14,574 nucleotides of DNA from the NCBI GenBank assembly GCA_003488465.1, contig DNLN01000165.1, forward strand, positions 555-15,128. Direction: 5' to 3'. Below are positions 7,827 through 13,328 of this stretch, one piece after another. This stretch comes from Sutterella sp. Its GTDB lineage: Bacteria > Pseudomonadota > Gammaproteobacteria > Burkholderiales > Burkholderiaceae_F. Below the pieces are notes generated by a model that saw nothing but the letters and a program-made list of their open reading frames with translations, searched no databases and was not told the origin of the DNA. The position numbers and the translations under genes were made by a program. The number at the start of each line of letters is the position of its first letter. Within the stretch, counting starts at the first letter, position 1.

Positions 7827-9233
7827 TTACGGGATGAAGCGCTCGGCTTCCGGTCCGCTCGTATCGGTCACGATCACCTGATAGCCAAGCCCCTCAAGGT
7901 AGGGACGCGCCTTTTCGGTGGCAATGAACTTGCCTCCGTGACCAAGGATCTTGCCGTCCTTCATCACCGTCCTTCCGTCGACGATCGTCTCAACGGCCTT
8001 CTGCCGCTCGAAGTCAAAGAGCGTGATGTCGGCAACGGCACCCTTGGTGAGGTGTCCGCGATCGGCAAGCTTGAGGTGCCGTGCGGGATTCACGCTCGTC
8101 TTCACGACAAACTCGGGAAGCGTGATCAAGCCGAAGCGCACGAGCGAAAGACCCGTGGAAATCGTCACGTTGCGCGGGATGCAGCCGCCGTCCGTACTGA
8201 TGGCGTCGACAACGAACGAGCCGTCGTCGCGCTTGGCGCCGGCAATGACAAAGCGCGAGAGCGCGGGATTGACCGGGAAGGAGCCCGCAGTCTTCGTACC
8301 CATTGCAAGGAAGTACTCGACCGCCTCTTCGCCCTCGATGAGGTCGGAATATCCGCCGAAATCCTTCACGACAAAGAGTTTATGCGCGCGGATGCAGTCA
8401 ATTTCACCTTGCTTGGTGGCGGGGAATCCGTAGGTGGCAAGGCATGTCTGCGTGACATGGTCGGTCACCTCCCCAGCTTCGTTGCAGGTGAGCACCGTGC
8501 CGTTCATCTGGGAGACATAGCTTTCGCACCAGATGTTGGGGTGCGCCTTGAGCAGTTCGATCGCCTCGAGCGCTTCGTCGAGCACGGGATTGACGCGGCC
8601 GCGGCAGTAGGCGTTGATGTGCGCAAGGTGCAGCCTGTAGTCGCCCACAACCTCGATCACTTCGCGAACCCCCTTGATGTTGGAGCCCGCAGTGTGCGTG
8701 CCTGCGTGCCAGGCAACGTACGCTCCGGCCTCGTTGCACAAGCGGATGACGTCCGCGCAGGTCGAAAGCGGCATCGGCCAGTGCCCTCCCATGATCTTGA
8801 GGCCAAGCGCCCCGTGCCGCTGCGCCTCATCAATGGCTTGAAGGATCTGCTCCTCGCTCGGCGTTTCCGTGCCGAAGATCTTCTTCGGCTCAAAGCCCGA
8901 GAGCATGGCCACGTTGATGCCCGGGCCGACATCCTTCACGTTGCCCGCGATCTCGTCGATGGGGCCGGCCATGTCCAGACACGTCGTCACGCCCGCAAGC
9001 GCGGCCATGCGCGTGCCGTAGGGAGAGCCGAACATGCTGCCAAGATGAAGGTGCGAGTCGATGAGCCCGGGCATGAGCGTAAGGCCCGTGGCGTCATCAA
9101 CCTGAGCCGCCTCGCCCGGCAGATCCCTGCCGACGGCGGCGATGCGTCCGTCCTGAACGGCGACATCCCCGATGCCGTAGTAGCCGTTGACCGGATCAAC
9201 CACTGTTGCATTGCGAATCAAACGATCGTACAT
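7827..9233 (-). CDS. Amidohydrolase superfamily enzyme (hydantoinase/dihydroorotase-like), substrate unknown
   Basis: The 468-residue protein is a metal-dependent hydrolase of the amidohydrolase superfamily. It has the N-terminal beta-sandwich half (IRNATVVDP, DGRIAAVG) followed by the TIM barrel beginning MPGLIDSHLHL. The ligand set fits a binuclear centre: His61 and His63 (HxH), Lys146 (LGLKIMGG) as a candidate carboxylated lysine, His176 (AWHAGTH), His205 (LAHIN) and Asp348 (STDGG). The C-terminal half-sandwich carries KGAVADITLFDF and DGRTVMKDGK. Dihydroorotase, hydantoinase and D-aminoacylase relatives share this layout, and I cannot choose a substrate. It is not next to pyrimidine genes. 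The ATG at 9233 is fixed by a strong AGGAGGAG seven bases upstream. The longer open frame, back to 9482, would overlap the divergent universal stress gene and adds unlike sequence. Confidence 0.88.
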   Translation of the reverse strand: MYDRLIRNATVVDPVNGYYGIGDVAVQDGRIAAVGRDLPGEAAQVDDATGLTLMPGLIDSHLHLGSMFGSPYGTRMAALAGVTTCLDMAGPIDEIAGNVKDVGPGINVAMLSGFEPKKIFGTETPSEEQILQAIDEAQRHGALGLKIMGGHWPMPLSTCADVIRLCNEAGAYVAWHAGTHTAGSNIKGVREVIEVVGDYRLHLAHINAYCRGRVNPVLDEALEAIELLKAHPNIWCESYVSQMNGTVLTCNEAGEVTDHVTQTCLATYGFPATKQGEIDCIRAHKLFVVKDFGGYSDLIEGEEAVEYFLAMGTKTAGSFPVNPALSRFVIAGAKRDDGSFVVDAISTDGGCIPRNVTISTGLSLVRFGLITLPEFVVKTSVNPARHLKLADRGHLTKGAVADITLFDFERQKAVETIVDGRTVMKDGKILGHGGKFIATEKARPYLEGLGYQVIVTDTSGPEAERFIP

Positions 9234-9240
9234 AGAGACA

Positions 9241-9248
9241 CTCCTCCT
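9241..9248 (-). promoter_or_regulatory. Strong Shine-Dalgarno AGGAGGAG deciding the amidohydrolase start
   Basis: On the minus strand AGGAGGAG lies seven bases before the ATG at 9233-9231. It is the best ribosome-binding site in the window and rules out the longer open frame. I see no clear -10/-35 pair for this gene in the 9249-9360 stretch. Confidence 0.85.
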
Positions 9249-9374
9249 AGCGAACCGCAATAAACCGAGGATACCCGGATTCTCGAAAAGGCGCATCCCC
9301 CCAAGGGAAAAGCAATCGCACAAACACGCTTCCTTTTTTAGATTTTCGGCAACCAACAGGTCAGCTTTTTGTCC

Positions 9375-9380
9375 TACAAT
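9375..9380 (+). promoter_or_regulatory. Putative -10 box TACAAT of the universal stress gene, inside an inverted repeat
   Basis: TACAAT lies 56 bases upstream of the usp ATG. It is embedded in a small inverted repeat, GTCCT (9371-9375) and AGGAC (9381-9385), around ACAAT. A repeat over the -10 box could be an operator, but the arms are only five bases. No convincing -35 hexamer is visible. Confidence 0.4.
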
Positions 9381-9436
9381 AGGACGAATGTGAAGGGGCA
9401 ATGCACCCCCTGAGAAAAAACCAAGGAAGTAACCGT

Positions 9437-9871
9437 ATGTACAAGCGTCTTCTGGTTCCCACCGACGGATCTGATCTTGCAACCGAGGCAGTGCGCGGCG
9501 CCGTGCAGTTTGCCAAGCCCATTGGTGCGAGTGTTGTGCTGATCACCGTAATGGAGCCTTACAGCTATACCTCCCTGTCCGAGTACCGCCCGGAATCCAT
9601 TGAAGACTACGACGAGCGGATGCTTGAGACTGCACAGGAAAACCTTGAGGCCGCAAAGAAGCTCTTTGTCGAAGCCGGCATCCCCGTCGAAACGATGGCC
9701 GTGAAGTCGTTCTCGCCGGCCGAGGCCATCATGACCGCCACGCAGGAGAAGAACTGCGACTGCGTGTTCATGGCCAGCCACGGGCGCAAAGGCCTTGCGG
9801 CCGTCCTGCTTGGCAGTGAAACACAGAAGGTGCTCACGCACTCGCGCGTTCCCGTTATGGTCTACCGCTGA
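9437..9871 (+). CDS. Universal stress protein family (UspA-like)
   Basis: The 144-residue protein is a single-domain Usp of usual length. It opens with the family's YKRLLVPTDGSDLA. It carries the nucleotide-binding loop near the C-terminus, ASHGRKGLAAVLLGSETQKV, ending VPVMVYR. The family loop pattern is G-2x-G-9x-G(S/T); here the first Gly is Ala, a common variant, while the rest is kept, so ATP binding is plausible but not assured. Such proteins are cytoplasmic and induced by starvation or stress. The ATG at 9437 is chosen over an in-frame ATG at 9401 because it has an AAGGAAG site seven bases upstream and matches the family N-terminus. It is divergent from the amidohydrolase and is closed by its own terminator, so it is monocistronic. 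Confidence 0.92.
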   Translation: MYKRLLVPTDGSDLATEAVRGAVQFAKPIGASVVLITVMEPYSYTSLSEYRPESIEDYDERMLETAQENLEAAKKLFVEAGIPVETMAVKSFSPAEAIMTATQEKNCDCVFMASHGRKGLAAVLLGSETQKVLTHSRVPVMVYR

Positions 9872-9916
9872 TCGCGCGGCAGCTTCCAGACACGCTCTTT
9901 TGACTCATTTCGGGCA

Positions 9917-9948
9917 GGGAGCCTGACCTCAGGCTCCCCGCTCTTTTT
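9917..9948 (+). terminator. Intrinsic terminator after the universal stress gene
   Basis: A near-perfect palindrome pairs GGGAGCCTGA (9917-9926) with TCAGGCTCCC (9929-9938), with a 2-4 base turn. CGCTCTTTTT follows, with the T-run at 9944-9948. It lies about 45 bases after the usp stop and 25 bases before the next gene, so that gene's promoter must sit in or near this hairpin, or it depends on read-through. Confidence 0.85.
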
Positions 9949-9972
9949 AGATTTTTGATTGGAGATTTTCCC

Positions 9973-10356
9973 GTGGCCGAACTTGACCAGATCCAAGCCG
10001 ACATGGATGCGAACAACCTGTATTCCGAAGAGATCGTGACCGACCGCAAGATCGGCACCATTCGCGTCCTCACGCCGATTACCGTGACCGGAGCCCGCGA
10101 TGCGAGCCGCCCCATGATCTTCACCGGTGAAGTGCAGATCATGACCCAGATGGGCCCGCTGCCGATCGCCTTCGAGATTCCGGGCGCAACCGTCGCCGAG
10201 GCCGTCGCCAATTACGGCCAGGCCGCCAAGGACGGCGTCAAGAAGACCTTCGAGCGCATGGAGGAGATGCGCCGCGAGGCCGCCAACAAGATCGTCACCC
10301 CGGGGGACAAGGGCTTTTCCATGCCTCCCTCCGGCGGCCGCATCCAGATGCCGTAG
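9973..10356 (+). CDS. Conserved-looking 127-residue cytoplasmic protein, unknown function
   Basis: I know no function for this protein. It starts at GTG 9973, preceded by TTGGAGA at a normal distance; an in-frame TTG at 9955 would place coding sequence over that site and is less likely. There is no signal peptide or membrane segment. The first part is acidic and helical (AELDQIQADMDANN). A central beta-rich region (TDRKIGTIRVLTPI, FTGEVQIMTQMGPLPIAFEIPG) is followed by a charged helix, VKKTFERMEEMRREAANK (about residues 89-106), and a Gly/Pro-rich tail. Codon use looks like that of its neighbours. The kinase-like gene begins 24 bases downstream, so the two probably form an operon and may act together. 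I recall similar proteins in other Burkholderiales annotated only as hypothetical. Confidence 0.82.
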   Translation: MAELDQIQADMDANNLYSEEIVTDRKIGTIRVLTPITVTGARDASRPMIFTGEVQIMTQMGPLPIAFEIPGATVAEAVANYGQAAKDGVKKTFERMEEMRREAANKIVTPGDKGFSMPPSGGRIQMP

Positions 10357-10380
10357 CCACCCGCTCAAACAGGGGCTTTC

Positions 10381-11040
10381 ATGGGAACCACCTTTACGCG
10401 AGAACAGCTGCCCAACCTGCCGGCAAAACTGCTGCGCGACGGCCACGTGTTCAATGCCGTCGTCTCGCTCGTCACGGGTCCTGACGGACGCCGCTGGACG
10501 GTCAAGGACTTTTCCACCCGCCCCTGGTACGTGCGGCTTTTGGCTCGATTGCTGCTCTCGCACGAGCTCTCGATCCTCAAGCGCCTGCGGGGCATCGACG
10601 GCATTGCCGAGGATGCCTTTCGCATCGACGCGAACTCGATGGCGATCCTCTTTCAGCCTGGAGAAATCCTGGCGAACATCGACCCGGCGCGCATGACGCC
10701 GGAGTACCTCACCAAGCTTGAGGAGCTCACGCGGGCGATTCACCGGGCGGGCGTCGTGCACCTTGACATGCGCTCCTTTTCGAACATTCTCATCCGCCCC
10801 GACGACACGCCCGGAGTCATTGACTTTCAGGCGGCTCAGACCACCTGGTGGATGCCTGCGTTCCTGCGCACCCGGCTCGAGGACATCGACATGTCGGGCG
10901 CGTACAAGAAGTGGGAGCGGTTCCAGCCCGAGGCGATGGGAGAAGAGCGTAAGCGCGAACTTGCCCGCATCAACAAGCTGCGCGACCTCTGGGTGATCCG
11001 CGGCTACTTCGGCGCGCACGTGAAAAAGCAGAAGCGCTAG
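10381..11040 (+). CDS. Small protein-kinase-like fold protein (RIO/Kdo-kinase-like)
   Basis: The 219-residue protein has the core signatures of the protein-kinase-like superfamily. They are Lys42 in WTVKDF (ATP lysine), Glu62 in SHELSIL (candidate helix-C glutamate), the catalytic loop His127-Leu-Asp129...Asn135 in HLDMRSFSNILI, and the metal-binding Asp148 in VIDFQ. The reduced size, the lack of a clear Gly-rich loop and the DFQ in place of DFG resemble RIO kinases and the WaaP/KdkA lipopolysaccharide kinases rather than eukaryotic-type Ser/Thr kinases. It has no membrane segment. The C-terminal part is basic (EERKRELARINKLR, VKKQKR), which might bind membrane, nucleic acid or a partner. The substrate is unknown. 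The ATG has an AGGGG site upstream. It follows the 127-residue gene by 24 bases and is closed by tandem hairpins. Confidence 0.85.
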   Translation: MGTTFTREQLPNLPAKLLRDGHVFNAVVSLVTGPDGRRWTVKDFSTRPWYVRLLARLLLSHELSILKRLRGIDGIAEDAFRIDANSMAILFQPGEILANIDPARMTPEYLTKLEELTRAIHRAGVVHLDMRSFSNILIRPDDTPGVIDFQAAQTTWWMPAFLRTRLEDIDMSGAYKKWERFQPEAMGEERKRELARINKLRDLWVIRGYFGAHVKKQKR

Positions 11041-11056
11041 AAGGAAAAGCGCTCTG

Positions 11057-11081
11057 CTGCGCGCCCGTCTCTGGCGCGCAG
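11057..11081. repeat. Perfect GC-rich hairpin preceding the bidirectional terminator
   Basis: CTGCGCGCC (11057-11065) pairs with GGCGCGCAG (11073-11081) across a seven-base loop. It lies 16 bases after the kinase-like stop and just before the main terminator. It may protect the 3' end of the mRNA or be a first, U-poor terminator. Confidence 0.6.
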
Positions 11082-11085
11082 GGAC

Positions 11086-11126
11086 AAAAAAGCCGACCGG
11101 GAAGCATCACCCTGTCGGCTTTTTTT
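11086..11126. terminator. Bidirectional terminator between the kinase-like gene and rpmG
   Basis: GCCGAC-C-GGG (11092-11101) pairs with CCC-T-GTCGGC (11110-11119), one internal mismatch, around an eight-base loop. It is flanked by A-6 on the left (11086-11091) and T-7 on the right (11120-11126). It fits termination of both convergent operons. Confidence 0.9.
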
Positions 11127-11148
11127 CTTGGATCGAGGAATGTTCGAA

Positions 11149-11316
11149 TTAACGAAGCTTCGTTTCCTTGAACAAGACGTGCTTGCGAGCAACCGGATCG
11201 TACATGTTGCGCTCGAGCTTGCCCGTGGACGTCTTCTTATTCTTCGTCGTGGTGACGAAGTAGCCGGTGCCGGCCGTAGATTCCATCTTGATCTTTTCGC
11301 GAGGTCCCTTTGCCAT
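11149..11316 (-). CDS. rpmG: 50S ribosomal protein L33
   Basis: The 55-residue product reads [10 protein letters not shown]... and ends [11 protein letters not shown], the standard bacterial L33. It has no cysteines, so it is the zinc-independent form. The family features [12 protein letters not shown] and [13 protein letters not shown] are intact. An AGGAGA site (11324-11329) sits seven bases before the ATG. It is 14 bases downstream of rpmB in the same operon, the usual rpmB-rpmG arrangement. It encodes a component of the large ribosomal subunit near the tRNA exit site. Confidence 0.97.
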   Translation of the reverse strand: MAKGPREKIKMESTAGTGYFVTTTKNKKTSTGKLERNMYDPVARKHVLFKETKLR

Positions 11317-11330
11317 GGTTCAATCTCCTA

Positions 11331-11564
11331 TTAGATTTCGCCGCGGGCGCGGAGATCCGCGAGAACCGCATCGATACCAACCTTATCGACAGTGCGAAGA
11401 CCAGCCGTCGTCAAACGCAGGCGGACCCAACGGTTCTCACTCTCAACCCAGAAGCGACGATACTGCAGGTTCGGCATGAAACGACGCTTGGTCTTGTTGT
11501 TCGCGTGCGAGACTTGATGGCCGACCATCGGCGCCTTGCCGGTGACTTGACACACTCGTGCCAT
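11331..11564 (-). CDS. rpmB: 50S ribosomal protein L28
   Basis: The 77-residue product starts [15 protein letters not shown], continues [12 protein letters not shown] and ends [11 protein letters not shown], a typical proteobacterial L28. Only one cysteine is present (Cys5), so it is the non-zinc form. A GGGAG site (11571-11575) lies six bases before the ATG. It is the first gene of the rpmB-rpmG operon and is preceded by a near-consensus promoter and a structured leader with a terminator-like hairpin. This suggests supply of L28 and L33 could be controlled at the level of transcript elongation. Confidence 0.97.
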   Translation of the reverse strand: MARVCQVTGKAPMVGHQVSHANNKTKRRFMPNLQYRRFWVESENRWVRLRLTTAGLRTVDKVGIDAVLADLRARGEI

Positions 11565-11589
11565 CGCTAACTCCCGTAAAAATAAAGTT

Positions 11590-11627
11590 AAAAACGCTTC
11601 ACGCCTCGCCTAGTGCAGGCGTGAGCG
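11590..11627 (-). promoter_or_regulatory. Terminator-like hairpin in the rpmB-rpmG leader (candidate attenuator)
   Basis: On the minus strand the leader forms an 11-bp stem with one bulge: CGCTCACGCCT (11627-11617) pairs with AGGCGTGAAGCG (11606-11595), with a ten-base loop. TTTTT (11594-11590) follows directly, the form of an intrinsic terminator, yet it lies between the promoter and rpmB. The left arm CGCCT can alternatively pair with the nearer AGGCG inside the loop (five base pairs, loop GCACT), so two exclusive folds are possible. The plus strand has no T-run after the hairpin, so it does not serve plus-strand transcription. Confidence 0.55.
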
Positions 11628-11647
11628 CGAAATTCAGAAAGACGGCG

Positions 11648-11676
11648 ATTATACGACAAAAAGAAACCTCTGCCAA
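11648..11676 (-). promoter_or_regulatory. Near-consensus sigma70 promoter of rpmB-rpmG
   Basis: On the minus strand TTGGCA (11676-11671) and TATAAT (11653-11648) are separated by exactly 17 bases. The -10 is perfect and the -35 matches five of six. Transcription should start near 11641, giving a leader of about 77 bases before the rpmB ATG. It is the strongest promoter in the window, fitting a ribosomal protein operon. Confidence 0.85.
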
Positions 11677-11789
11677 GCCCATCAGCAAAAGTTTCCTGTC
11701 CGCGGCCGGTCTGACGCATCAACAGGCCTTCCGCTTTTTCGCGGAGCGGCATTCTACACGGATTTCTCAGACTGGCAAAACCCGAGCAA

Positions 11790-11816
11790 TTGCCAGCCGC
11801 CAGCCCGATCTACAAT
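11790..11816 (+). promoter_or_regulatory. Putative ispH promoter
   Basis: TTGCCA (11790-11795) and TACAAT (11811-11816) each match sigma70 consensus at five of six positions. The 15-base spacing is short. The -10 lies 39 bases before the ispH ATG. It is divergent from the rpmB promoter. Apart from these two promoters and the rpmB leader I see only weak alternative hairpins around 11730-11749 in this 291-base intergenic stretch. Confidence 0.5.
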
Positions 11817-11855
11817 ACGGAGTTTGTTGACTTTCTGACACTCCGAACTCCGCCC

Positions 11856-12806
11856 ATGCAGGTCATTCTCGCCCAGCCCCGAGGCTTTTGCGCCGGCGTC
11901 ACGCGCGCCATCAAGATCGTCGAGCGCGCTCTTGCCGTGCACGGCGCCCCGATCTACGTCCGGCACGAAATCGTGCACAACAAGACCGTCGTTGCCGAAC
12001 TGCAGCGCCGCGGAGCGATCTTCATCGAGAACATCGAGGAAGTCCCCGACGGAGCCACGCTCATTTTCTCGGCGCACGGCATTCCGCGCAGCGAGGAAGC
12101 CCGTGCCCGCAGCCGCAATCTCACGATCTACGATGCGACCTGTCCGCTCGTGAAGAAGGTGCACCGGGAGGTGATCCGCATGCATGAAGCGGGCAAGAAG
12201 ATCCTCATGATCGGCCACATCGGGCACCCCGAGGTCGAGGGCACCATGGGTCAGATCGATAGCGGCATCCGGGTCGTACAGACCGTGCGTGACGTGCGCG
12301 CCCTGCCCGATCTGCCGGGAACAGACTGCGCCTACGTCTCGCAGACCACCGTGTCGGTTGATGACGCCCGTGAAGTGATCGACGCGCTCCGGGAGAAGTT
12401 CCCCGGCATCAGCGAACCCAAAAAGAGCGACGTGTGCTACGCAACGCAAAACCGGCAGGACGCCGTGAAGGCGCTCGCAAGGGCCGTCGACCTCATTCTC
12501 GTCATCGGCTCGGTGACGAGTTCGAACACCAACCGTCTGCGGGAGGTGAGCGAGCGCCAGGGCGTGCACGCAAGGCTCATCGACTCGGCGCAGAACATCG
12601 ACCCCTCCTGGCTCGACGGCATCGAGGCCGTTGGCATCACGGCTGGCGCCTCGGCGCCCGAAACGCTTGTGAGCGGCGTCGTGCAGTATCTGCGCGATCA
12701 CTTCGAAGTCACCGCCGTCACGGAACTCGGACACAAGGAAGACCGCGTTGCATTTCCCATGCCAAAGGGCCTCTGGGACAACGATTTACGGACCCAGGCA
12801 TCATGA
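11856..12806 (+). CDS. ispH: 4-hydroxy-3-methylbut-2-enyl diphosphate reductase
   Basis: The 316-residue product is IspH (LytB), the iron-sulfur enzyme of the last MEP-pathway step, converting HMBPP to IPP and DMAPP. It opens MQVILAQPRGFCAGV. The three cluster cysteines fall at 12, 96 (ATCPLVKKVH) and 194 (DVCYATQNRQ). The substrate and proton-transfer residues His41, His124 and Glu126 (HPEVEGTMG) are at the same numbers as in E. coli. Length is normal. The in-frame TTG at 11790 would add 22 residues unlike the family and overlaps the -35 box, so the ATG at 11856 is used. It has no clear Shine-Dalgarno. The stop overlaps ybaK by four bases (ATGA). Confidence 0.97.
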   Translation: MQVILAQPRGFCAGVTRAIKIVERALAVHGAPIYVRHEIVHNKTVVAELQRRGAIFIENIEEVPDGATLIFSAHGIPRSEEARARSRNLTIYDATCPLVKKVHREVIRMHEAGKKILMIGHIGHPEVEGTMGQIDSGIRVVQTVRDVRALPDLPGTDCAYVSQTTVSVDDAREVIDALREKFPGISEPKKSDVCYATQNRQDAVKALARAVDLILVIGSVTSSNTNRLREVSERQGVHARLIDSAQNIDPSWLDGIEAVGITAGASAPETLVSGVVQYLRDHFEVTAVTELGHKEDRVAFPMPKGLWDNDLRTQAS

Positions 12807-13315
12807 GCAAAGCATCAAAGCATGAAAGCGCCACTCCGGCAACCGAGTGGCTCAAGCGCAACAAGGTTCCCTTCGGCGAACACTCCTACGAGTACGTCGA
12901 GCATGGCGGCACCACCGTCTCGAGCGCAGCGCTCGGAGTCGATCATCACAGCATGATCAAGACGCTCATCATGGAGGACGAGAATAAAAAGCCGCTCATC
13001 ATCCTCATGCACGGCGACCGGGAGGTCTCCACGAAGAATCTCGCCCGTCAGTGCGGCCGCAAGGCGATCGCCCCCTGCACGCCCGAGCAGGCGCAGCGCA
13101 ACTCCGGCTACCAGGTGGGCGGCACGAGCCCCTTCGGCACGCGAAAGGCAATGCCCGTCTTTGTCGAGTCGAGCATCCTCGACATCCCGACGATCTACAT
13201 CAACGGCGGCCGCCGCGGCTACATCGTCTCCATCGCAAGCCGCGTTCTGGTCGATGTCCTCAAGGCAACCCCCGTTCAGGTCGCCATCGACGGCGCAAGC
13301 CGCCACCGCCCGTAA
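12803..13315 (+). CDS. ybaK: Cys-tRNA(Pro)/Cys-tRNA(Cys) deacylase YbaK (EbsC family)
   Basis: The 170-residue protein belongs to the YbaK/ProX editing family, which hydrolyses Cys mischarged on tRNA(Pro) in trans to prolyl-tRNA synthetase. The conserved lysine of the active site is Lys53 in SMIKTLIM. The glycine loop GGTSPFGTRKAMPVF lies at 106-120. The C-terminal YINGGRRGYIV segment fits YbaK rather than the stand-alone ProXp-ala. Length compares with about 159 in E. coli. The start codon overlaps the ispH stop in ATGA, so translation is probably coupled. The next gene begins 13 bases after the stop. Confidence 0.93.
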   Translation: MSKASKHESATPATEWLKRNKVPFGEHSYEYVEHGGTTVSSAALGVDHHSMIKTLIMEDENKKPLIILMHGDREVSTKNLARQCGRKAIAPCTPEQAQRNSGYQVGGTSPFGTRKAMPVFVESSILDIPTIYINGGRRGYIVSIASRVLVDVLKATPVQVAIDGASRHRP

Positions 13316-13328
13316 GGAAGGAGCCGCC

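Noticed and set aside
7938..9263. 441-residue plus-strand frame opposite the amidohydrolase
   Set aside because: The minus-strand protein has catalytic motifs and a strong ribosome site. The plus-strand translation is a biased shadow.
9335..9346. TTTTTAGATTTT repeated at 9944-9955
   Set aside because: The second copy is simply the T-tract of a terminator. The first has no convincing hairpin before it, and the match is low-complexity.
9234..9482. N-terminal extension of the amidohydrolase back to 9482
   Set aside because: It overlaps the usp gene and its leader, is unlike the family N-terminus, and the AGGAGGAG site marks the ATG at 9233.
9862..11019. 385-residue minus-strand frame opposite the 127-residue gene and the kinase-like gene
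   Set aside because: It is biased in composition and has no motif, while both plus-strand genes have ribosome sites and the kinase-like one has intact motifs.
11730..11749. Short alternative hairpins TCCGC/GCGGA and CCGCT/AGCGG around a T-run
   Set aside because: They are only five base pairs each and lie upstream of both divergent promoters, so they are not part of either expected transcript.
11558..11830. 90-residue plus-strand frame between rpmB and ispH
   Set aside because: It covers both divergent promoters and the rpmB leader, has no ribosome site and no recognisable protein character.
11754..12734. 326-residue minus-strand frame opposite ispH
   Set aside because: It is antisense to an unmistakable ispH and would run through the ispH promoter region.
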